The notes beneath the pieces are model-generated. The model made no database searches, was not told the DNA's origin, and saw nothing but the letters and a program-made list of their open reading frames with translations. Below are positions 7,298-12,001 of a stretch of DNA of 12,001 nucleotides, piece after piece. Location: NCBI RefSeq assembly GCF_943913055.1, contig NZ_CALTWS010000068.1:1-12001 (forward strand), in the 5' to 3' direction. The position numbers and the translations under genes are program-made. Source of the stretch: an uncultured Brevundimonas sp. (GTDB lineage: Bacteria > Pseudomonadota > Alphaproteobacteria > Caulobacterales > Caulobacteraceae). Each line of letters opens with the position of its first letter. The first letter of the stretch is position 1.

Positions 7298-8926
7298 TCA
7301 GCCCGCCGTCGGGATGCGGTAGTCCTTCATCCGCTCGCGGATCAGCTTCTTGTCGACCTTGCCGGTGGCCCCCAGCGGGATGTCGTCCACGAAAACCACG
7401 TCATCGGGCATCCACCATTTGGCGATCTTGCCGACCAGGAAATCCAGATGCTCCTGCTTGTCCTGGCTCTCGCCGGGCTTCAACTTGACGATCAGTACCG
7501 GCCGCTCGTCCCACTTGGGATGCGCCGCGCCGATCACAGCGGCCAGTTCGACCTTGGGATGACCGACGGCGATGTTCTCGATCTCGATCGAGCTGATCCA
7601 CTCACCACCCGACTTGATCACGTCCTTGGCCCGGTCGGTGATCTGCATGAAGCCGTGCTCGTCGATGGTCGAGACGTCGCCCGTGTCGAAGAAGCCCTCG
7701 GTGTCCAGGATCGGCGTCTCGTCGTTGAAATAGGCGCCCGCGATGGTCGGCCCCTTGATCATCAGCCGACCATAGGTGTGCCCGTCGTGCGGCATTTCCT
7801 GACCGGCATAGTTCTTCAGCTTCAACTCGACGCCCAGCGGCGGCGTGCCCTGCTTGATCCGCCACTTCATCTGCTCGTCGTACGGCAGGGCGCGCAACTC
7901 CGGCGTCATGTTGGACAGGGTGCCGATGGGCGAGGTCTCGGTCATGCCCCAGCCCTGCAGCACCTCGATGCCGAACTCGTCGTGAAAGGCCCGTATCAGG
8001 CTCTCCGGCACGGCCGAGCCGCCTATCAACACGCGCTTTACCGTCGGGATCTTCAGCTTGTGCTCGCGCAGATGCGCCAGCAGGCCTTGCCAGACCGTCG
8101 GCACGGCGGCGGAGAAGGTCACGCCCTCGCTCTCGATCAGCTCATAGATGGCCGCGCCGTCCATGCGCGCGCCCGGCATGACCAGCTTGGACCCCGCGCC
8201 CGGCGCGCCGAAGGCGATGCCCCAGGCATTGGCGTGGAACATCGGCACGACCGGCAGGATCACCTCGCTGGGCGTCGCACCCAGCACCGTGCTCTGCAGA
8301 CCCAGCAGCGTGTGAATGAAGTTCGACCGGTGCGAATACAGCACCCCCTTGGGATTGCCGGTCGTGCCCGAGGTGTAGCAAAGGCCGCAGGCCGTCTGCT
8401 CGTCGAAGTCGCCCCAGACCACGTCCTCGGACGCGCCCTCCAGCAGCTCCTCATAGCATTCCAGACCCGGCAACTCGACCGCCGGCATATGCGCCCGGTC
8501 GGTCATCACTACGACCCGCTCGACCTTGGGACAGTGCGGCAGAACTGCCTGCAACAGCGGCACGAAGGTCAGGTCGACGAAGATGACCCGGTCACCGCCG
8601 TGGTTGATGATGTAGACCAGTTGCTCCGGGAACAGACGCGGGTTCAGGGTGTGGCACACCGCGCCGATCCCCATGATGCCGTACCAGGTCTCGATGTGGT
8701 TGCCGGTGTTCCAGGCCAGGGTGCCGATCCGGTCCCCGACGCCGATCCCCCACCCCTGCAGCACGCTGGACACGCGCTTGGCCCGGGCGTGGATGTCGGC
8801 ATAGGTGGTGCGGACGATGGGCCCCTCGACCGACCGGGTCACGACCTCGCGTGCGCCATGCCAGTTCTTGGCGTGGTCCAGTATCTTGTCGACCGTCAGC
8901 GGCCAGTCCTGCATCAATCCAAGCAT
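7298..8926 (-). CDS. AMP-dependent acyl-CoA ligase (AlkK-type medium/long-chain fatty acid CoA ligase)
   Basis: 542 aa from ATG 8926; activates a fatty acid through an acyl-AMP intermediate to acyl-CoA. All core motifs of the adenylate-forming family are present: phosphate loop YTSGTTGNPKG (184-194), GWGMTETSP (325-333), the TGD of FFDTGDVSTIDEHGFMQITDR (about 412-432), the hinge region DRAKDVIKSGGEWIS (431-445), and the C-terminal catalytic lysine in GATGKVDKK (Lys523). The N-terminus MLGLMQDWPLTVDKILDHA is typical of the AlkK-like group, which prefers medium-length chains; chain length cannot be read here. AGGGA 5 nt before the ATG fixes the start. A GTG at 8962 would add 12 residues without a ribosome site. 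It heads a unit with the DUF1499 gene. Confidence 0.93.
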   Translation of the reverse strand: MLGLMQDWPLTVDKILDHAKNWHGAREVVTRSVEGPIVRTTYADIHARAKRVSSVLQGWGIGVGDRIGTLAWNTGNHIETWYGIMGIGAVCHTLNPRLFPEQLVYIINHGGDRVIFVDLTFVPLLQAVLPHCPKVERVVVMTDRAHMPAVELPGLECYEELLEGASEDVVWGDFDEQTACGLCYTSGTTGNPKGVLYSHRSNFIHTLLGLQSTVLGATPSEVILPVVPMFHANAWGIAFGAPGAGSKLVMPGARMDGAAIYELIESEGVTFSAAVPTVWQGLLAHLREHKLKIPTVKRVLIGGSAVPESLIRAFHDEFGIEVLQGWGMTETSPIGTLSNMTPELRALPYDEQMKWRIKQGTPPLGVELKLKNYAGQEMPHDGHTYGRLMIKGPTIAGAYFNDETPILDTEGFFDTGDVSTIDEHGFMQITDRAKDVIKSGGEWISSIEIENIAVGHPKVELAAVIGAAHPKWDERPVLIVKLKPGESQDKQEHLDFLVGKIAKWWMPDDVVFVDDIPLGATGKVDKKLIRERMKDYRIPTAG

Positions 8927-8931
8927 CTGCG

Positions 8932-8937
8932 TCCCTC
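8932..8937 (-). promoter_or_regulatory. Ribosome binding site fixing the acyl-CoA ligase start
   Basis: On the minus strand GAGGGA (8937-8932) ends 5 nt before ATG 8926. It decides between this ATG and the longer GTG reading at 8962. Confidence 0.7.
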
Positions 8938-9009
8938 GCTCTGCGCCTACGACCTGAGGCACTTGAGGCCACGCTAATCAGGTGATCGGCGTTAAGCAAC
9001 GTGACGCAA

Positions 9010-9028
9010 CGTCAGCCTGCGGCTGACG
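9010..9028. repeat. Short perfect hairpin in the ligase/uridine kinase gap
   Basis: C-GTCAGCC (9010-9017) pairs with GGCTGAC-G (9021-9028) around a TGC loop, giving 8 bp without mismatch. There is no T-run on either side, so it does not look like an intrinsic terminator. It directly precedes the first G-run of the heptamer block, which suggests that both belong to one repeated intergenic element. Confidence 0.65.
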
Positions 9029-9029
9029 A

Positions 9030-9058
9030 GGGACCCGGGATTAGGGAGTAGGGAGTAG
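9030..9058 (+). repeat. G-run heptamer repeat, left arm (G-quadruplex type)
   Basis: Four GGG runs start at 9030, 9037, 9044 and 9051, exactly 7 bases apart, with 4-base spacers ACCC, ATTA, AGTA. The units read GGATTAG, GGAGTAG, GGAGTAG. The spacing fits an intramolecular G-quadruplex on the plus strand. The block is complementary to the right arm at 9130-9171. Confidence 0.8.
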
Positions 9059-9127
9059 AGACGGTGTCGTGGCCGCCGGACGAGCATGGTCGCCTGCAAA
9101 CACCGATGGACGTGAAGGCCTCGCTTC

Positions 9128-9172
9128 CCCTAATCCCTACTCCCTACTCCCTACTCCCCATTCCCTACTCCC
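9128..9172 (-). repeat. C-run heptamer repeat, right arm (inverted copy, G-quadruplex type on the minus strand)
   Basis: Seven CCC runs at 9128, 9135, 9142, 9149, 9156, 9163 and 9170, all 7 bases apart. Units from 9130 are CTAATCC, CTACTCC, CTACTCC, CTACTCC, CCATTCC, CTACTCC. The minus strand therefore has seven GGG runs with 4-base loops. The block ends 15 bp before the uridine kinase ATG, so it probably lies in the promoter or leader of that gene. It can pair with the left arm over about 21 bp with one mismatch. Confidence 0.8.
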
Positions 9173-9187
9173 TCAGCGAAGCACCCC

Positions 9188-9835
9188 ATGCCCATCCTCA
9201 TCGCAATCACCGGTGGCTCCGGTTCGGGCAAGAGCACCCTGGCCGAGGCGCTGGTCGCCTCTCTGGCGCCGGGCGCGGCGGTGCTGATGCGCGAGGACAG
9301 CTATTATCGCGACGCCGCCAGCCTGCCCGGCTTCGATGCGGCCACCTTCGACTTCGACGACGTCACCGCCCGCGACCACGAGCTGATGATCCGCGACCTG
9401 CGCGCGCTCAAGTCCGGCCGGGATATCGTCGCCCCGGTCTATTCCTTCATCCACCACGGCCGCGAGCCTGGCGGCGAGCCCGTCCGCGCCGCCGAGGTCG
9501 TGATCGTCGAGGGCACCCATGTGCTCTGCACGCCCGACCTGGTCGATCTGTTCGACATCCGCGTCTTCGTCGACACGCCTGCCGACATCCGCTTCATCCG
9601 CCGACTGCTGCGCGATCAGAGCGAGCGGGGACGCACGGCCGATTCCGTCGTTGCCCAGTATCTGGCGACGGTCCGCCCCGGCCATGAGCGCCTGACCGAG
9701 CCCTCGCGCGTCCGCGCCGACTTCATCATCGCCGATGCGACCGCCGCCGTGCGTCTGGAAGACACCCAGGCCGTGGTCCGCCTGGCTGCGCCGGTCCTGG
9801 CCCATCCCCTGCTGGCGGGCCTCAAACCCGCCTAG
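9188..9835 (+). CDS. udk: Uridine kinase-like P-loop kinase
   Basis: 215 aa, the usual size for uridine kinase, which phosphorylates uridine/cytidine with a nucleoside triphosphate in the pyrimidine salvage pathway (cytoplasm). Visible marks are the Walker A loop GGSGSGKST (9-17), the substrate region EDSYYRD (36-42), FDFDDVTARD where uridine kinases usually have a NFD-P-AFD block, IVEGTHVL (107-113), the lid RRLLRDQSERGR (138-149) and VRPGHERLTEPSRVRADFII (about 162-181), the match to the family's VEP...ADxII segment. The changed DFDDVTARD block makes exact specificity less sure; another nucleoside or phosphoribulokinase-like substrate is possible. The ribosome site is weak (GAAG, 6-7 nt before ATG). 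It is convergent with pdxH, 2 bp apart. Confidence 0.85.
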   Translation: MPILIAITGGSGSGKSTLAEALVASLAPGAAVLMREDSYYRDAASLPGFDAATFDFDDVTARDHELMIRDLRALKSGRDIVAPVYSFIHHGREPGGEPVRAAEVVIVEGTHVLCTPDLVDLFDIRVFVDTPADIRFIRRLLRDQSERGRTADSVVAQYLATVRPGHERLTEPSRVRADFIIADATAAVRLEDTQAVVRLAAPVLAHPLLAGLKPA

Positions 9836-9837
9836 CT

Positions 9838-10512
9838 TCAGGGCCAGAGCCGGGTCTTCCTCCAACCCTGTCCGTCCCGGTCGAACCGCAGGCGGTCATG
9901 CAGCCGGAACGGCCGGTCCCGCCAGAATTCCACGCTGTCGGCAATGACGCGCCAGCCTGTCCAATGCTCGGGTCGCGGCACATCCTGCCCCTCGAACCGC
10001 GCCGTCTGTTCGGCCACCGCCGCCTCCAGTGCCTCCCGGCTGTCCAGCGGTCGCGACTGGTCCGAGGCCCAGGCTCCGATCCGGCTCTCGCGCGCTCTGC
10101 TGGCGAAATAGGCGTCGGCTTCGGCCGCACTGACCGGCTCCAGATGTCCGCGCACCCGCACCTGACGCCTCAGGCTCTTCCAGTGAAACAGCAGGGCCGC
10201 CGCGGGCGTCGTCGTGACCTGCATCCCCTTGGCGCTCTCGCGGTTCGAATAGAAGGTCAGGCCGCGATCATCGACATCTTTCAGCAGTACCATCCGGCTG
10301 TCCGGCAGACCCTGGCCGTCCACGGTCGACAGGCACATGGCGTTGGAATCGTTGATCTCGTGCGCCCTTGCCTGCGCCAGCCATTCGACGATCAGACTGA
10401 TCGGCTCATCCCGCTCGAAGATCGTCTCGTCACCATTGGCGGCCAGGGCGGCGGCATAGTCCCGGTCATACTCTTCGCGGGTCGGGCTGGGCGGGATCAC
10501 GGGTGCGGTCAT
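9838..10512 (-). CDS. pdxH: Pyridoxamine/pyridoxine 5'-phosphate oxidase
   Basis: 224 aa from ATG 10512. This FMN enzyme oxidises pyridoxine 5'-phosphate or pyridoxamine 5'-phosphate to pyridoxal 5'-phosphate, the last step of vitamin B6 synthesis and salvage. Family marks are NAMCLSTVDGQGLPDSRMVLLKDVDDRGL (about 57-85; FMN phosphate contacts in RMVLLK), FYSNRESAKG (87-96), LLFHWKSLRRQVRVRG (about 107-122), SRIGAWASDQS (143-153), and the C-terminal substrate block EFWRDRPFRLHDR with WRKTRLWP at the very end. GGAAA lies shortly before the ATG; an in-frame ATG at 10554 would add 14 residues but has no ribosome site. A much longer open frame upstream on this strand is only the antisense of the next genes. 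Confidence 0.96.
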   Translation of the reverse strand: MTAPVIPPSPTREEYDRDYAAALAANGDETIFERDEPISLIVEWLAQARAHEINDSNAMCLSTVDGQGLPDSRMVLLKDVDDRGLTFYSNRESAKGMQVTTTPAAALLFHWKSLRRQVRVRGHLEPVSAAEADAYFASRARESRIGAWASDQSRPLDSREALEAAVAEQTARFEGQDVPRPEHWTGWRVIADSVEFWRDRPFRLHDRLRFDRDGQGWRKTRLWP

Positions 10513-10602
10513 GGTTTCCAGATAGACCCGGACCGACGGTTTTGGGAGGGGCATGCTGTCACGGTTAACCGCGCGTTGACCCTGTTCTGCGCCCATGAGG
10601 TC
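10513..10602. promoter_or_regulatory. Divergent pdxH / J-domain gene control region with a CtrA-like box
   Basis: Ninety bases separate the two starts. TTAA (10565-10568), seven bases, then TTGAC (10576-10580) matches the Caulobacterales CtrA box TTAA-N7-TTAAC with one mismatch. The left half is part of the perfect palindrome CGGTTAACCG (10562-10571). Binding is not proven, and no clear promoter hexamers are seen. Confidence 0.35.
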
Positions 10603-11337
10603 ATGTCGTCGCGCGCCACCTCCGAAATCGCCTCGATCGCAGAGGCCCACGCCCTGCTCGGCCTCGACGGCCCGGCGGACGGCGAGGCGCTGAAAGCAGC
10701 CTTCCGCCGCGCCATCAAGGCGGCCCGACCCGATCTGACCGGTGGCAATGAGGATCATTTCAGGCGCGTCATCGCGGCCTGGGGTTTGATCCGCATGCAG
10801 GGGGCCGGGCACCTCGCCCTGCCCGCACCAAAGGTCCGCCCTGCTGGCCTGACCGTCGTCGCCCTCTCGCCGACCCAGGCGCTGGAAGGCGGCACCGTCG
10901 AAGTCCGCCTCGGCAAACGCACCCTGCGCATCCGCGTCCCGGCCGGCCTTCGCACCGGCGACCACGTCCGCCTCACCGGGGCAGCCTCTGACGGCGACGA
11001 CCTGTATCTGCCTGTCCTGATCCGCCCGACGGCCAGCCTGAGGATCATGGGCGACGACGTCTACATGCGCTGGCCCGTCTCCCAGCGCCTGCTGGACGAC
11101 GGCGGCCGGGTCGAGATCGACACGCACGCCGGGCCGCGTTCGGCCTGGATCGTGGCCGGCCTGGGCACCACCACGACCCAGCTCCGCCTCAAGGGCTTGG
11201 GCTTGCCCGCTCGCGGCCGACGCCCCCAGGGCCATCTCTTCGTGACGCTGGAGCCCTGCGTCGACGCCCCCTCCTCCGCCGACGACCTGCTGGCCCGGTT
11301 CACGCGGGTCTGGACGCCGGACCGGCTGGCGGCTTAA
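10603..11337 (+). CDS. DnaJ-like protein with J-domain remnant and DnaJ C-terminal domain
   Basis: 244 aa. An N-terminal J-like region (about 12-64: EAHALLGLDGPADGEALKAAFRRAIKAARPD, then DHFRRVIAAWGLI) has the helix pattern of J-domains, but the HPD motif that activates Hsp70 reads RPD (42-44). A substrate-binding DnaJ C-terminal region of the CbpA type follows: ALSPTQALEGGTVEVRLGKRTLRIRVPAGLRTGDHVRLTG (about 87-126), and DDVYMRWPVSQRLLDDGGRVEIDTHAG with RLKGLGLPARGRRPQGHLFVTLEP (about 151-218). There is no Gly/Phe linker and no zinc-finger domain. The ATG at 10603 gives the expected start, but GAGG lies only 2 nt before it. The stop is 12 bp from aroC, so the two are probably one unit. It may be a chaperone adaptor that holds substrates without DnaK; its partner is unknown. 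Confidence 0.85.
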   Translation: MSSRATSEIASIAEAHALLGLDGPADGEALKAAFRRAIKAARPDLTGGNEDHFRRVIAAWGLIRMQGAGHLALPAPKVRPAGLTVVALSPTQALEGGTVEVRLGKRTLRIRVPAGLRTGDHVRLTGAASDGDDLYLPVLIRPTASLRIMGDDVYMRWPVSQRLLDDGGRVEIDTHAGPRSAWIVAGLGTTTTQLRLKGLGLPARGRRPQGHLFVTLEPCVDAPSSADDLLARFTRVWTPDRLAA

Positions 11338-11349
11338 GCGTCGGGGACC

Positions 11350-12001
11350 ATGTCCCACAACACCTTCGGCCATCTGTTTCGCGTGACGACTTGGGGCGAG
11401 AGCCACGGGCCGGCGATCGGCTGCGTCATCGACGGCTGCCCGCCCCTGATCCCGCTGACCGAGGCCGACCTGCAGCCCTGGCTGGACCGCCGCAAGCCCG
11501 GTGGCAGCCGCTTCGTCACCCAGCGCAGCGAGAGCGACTCCGCCCGCATCCTGTCTGGCGTCTTCGACGACGGAGACGGTCCCGTCACCACCGGCACCCC
11601 CATCGCCATCGAGATCCAGAACGAGGACGCTCGCTCCAAGGACTATGGCGAGATCGCCCGTGCCTATCGCCCCGGCCATGCCGACCTGACCTATCAGACC
11701 AAATACGGCGTGCGCGACCATCGTGGCGGCGGCCGTTCCTCGGCGCGCGAAACGGCCATGCGCGTGGCCGCCGGCGCCGTGGCGCGCAAGGTCCTGGGGC
11801 CAAACATCCGCGTCCGCGCAGGCGTGGTCCAGCTGGGGCCGCATCGCCTGTCGGCCGACCAGATCGACTTCGACGCCGTCTATGACAATCCCCTGTTCGC
11901 CGCCTCCGCTACAATGGGCGCAGAGTGGGAGGCCTACCTGGACGGCGTGCGCAAGGCCGGCTCCTCCATCGGCGCCGTCGTGGCGCTGGAGGTCACGGGC
12001 G
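11350..12001 (+). CDS. aroC: Chorismate synthase, 5' part (runs off the right edge)
   Basis: The first 217 residues are present, out of roughly 360 in the family. AroC converts 5-enolpyruvylshikimate 3-phosphate to chorismate with reduced FMN, the last step of the shikimate pathway before aromatic amino acids and folate. The N-terminus MSHNTFGHLFRVTTWGESHG carries signature 1 (GESHGPAIGCVIDGCP, 16-31). RRKPGG (48-52 region) and RPGHADLTYQTKYG (107-120) follow, then signature 2 GGRSSARET (127-135). All are intact, with no frame break to the end of the window. The GGGG run just before the ATG is a weak ribosome site. It follows the J-domain gene by 12 bp and is probably co-transcribed with it. 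Confidence 0.97.
   Translation, partial: MSHNTFGHLFRVTTWGESHGPAIGCVIDGCPPLIPLTEADLQPWLDRRKPGGSRFVTQRSESDSARILSGVFDDGDGPVTTGTPIAIEIQNEDARSKDYGEIARAYRPGHADLTYQTKYGVRDHRGGGRSSARETAMRVAAGAVARKVLGPNIRVRAGVVQLGPHRLSADQIDFDAVYDNPLFAASATMGAEWEAYLDGVRKAGSSIGAVVALEVTG

Larger units (their letters stand above)
8927..9187. other. Intergenic region between divergent ligase and uridine kinase genes
   Basis: 261 bp without a credible gene. From left to right it holds the ligase ribosome site, a stretch including CTAATCAGGTGATCGGCG that probably contains the leftward promoter, the 8-bp hairpin, the left heptamer arm, about 69 bp of unremarkable spacer, and the right heptamer arm. I see no clear -35/-10 pair in either direction. 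Confidence 0.6.

Noticed and set aside
8927..8962. Acyl-CoA ligase start at GTG 8962
   Set aside because: No ribosome site; the ATG at 8926 has GAGGGA 5 nt upstream and gives the normal family N-terminus.
7448..8977. 509-codon open frame opposite the acyl-CoA ligase
   Set aside because: Antisense shadow of a gene with all family motifs; no ribosome site or recognisable domain.
9128..9172. CRISPR array
   Set aside because: Units are 7 bp with no spacers and no cas genes nearby; it is a tandem repeat.
9064..9687. Plus-strand frame with repeated PYSLLP-like peptides
   Set aside because: The peptide repeat is simply the heptamer DNA repeat read in frame; downstream it is a shifted reading of the uridine kinase gene.
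9898..10602. Upstream extension of the J-domain gene to 479 codons
   Set aside because: Antisense to pdxH; the J-like region begins at 10603 and the extension shows no domain.
10555..11844. Upstream extension of pdxH to a 668-codon frame
   Set aside because: PdxH is complete from 10512; the added part is antisense to the J-domain gene and aroC and has no PdxH-like sequence.

Overview
This is GC-rich chromosomal DNA, very probably from an alphaproteobacterium of the Caulobacterales. Brevundimonas is my best guess, from the style of the proteins and not from any search. The main clues are a large TonB-dependent receptor with an Arg-rich signal peptide and an AMA-Q cleavage site, typical alphaproteobacterial MetH, PdxH, AroC and AlkK-type sequences, and a DUF1499 membrane protein. 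I see no phage, integrase, transposase, CRISPR, tRNA or rRNA. Most of the window is ordinary core and housekeeping sequence.

Layout. The end of metH (+, 1-633) meets a small exported protein gene (-, 638-1216). Next is a TonB-dependent receptor (-, 1370-4243, apparent TTG start) with a clear intrinsic terminator. A 276-bp divergent regulatory region (4244-4519) separates it from a two-gene rightward unit: an exported protein (4520-5050) and a DUF442/TIGR01244 phosphatase-like protein (5050-5466), overlapping by one base. A 48-codon lipoprotein-like gene (-, 5467-5613) follows directly and is convergent. It is divergent from an MBL-fold hydrolase (+, 5692-6594), which meets a leftward pair: DUF1499 protein (6598-7293) and AMP-dependent acyl-CoA ligase (7298-8926).

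The 261-bp gap 8927-9187 holds a hairpin and two inverted blocks of a 7-bp G-run/C-run repeat. Then come a uridine-kinase-like gene (+, 9188-9835), pdxH (-, 9838-10512), a J-domain-like protein with an altered HPD motif (+, 10603-11337) and the 5' part of aroC (+, from 11350, running off the end).

How the genes relate. Several are core metabolism: methionine synthase, PLP salvage, chorismate synthesis, pyrimidine nucleoside salvage and acyl-CoA formation. The receptor and the exported proteins serve the envelope. Four convergent pairs are separated by only 0-4 bp, so their transcripts probably overlap. I found no convincing new multi-gene system. The items most worth a second look are the inverted G-quadruplex-type heptamer repeat before the uridine kinase gene, the unlisted 48-aa lipoprotein-like gene, the RPD-for-HPD J-domain, and the repeats in the receptor's divergent control region.
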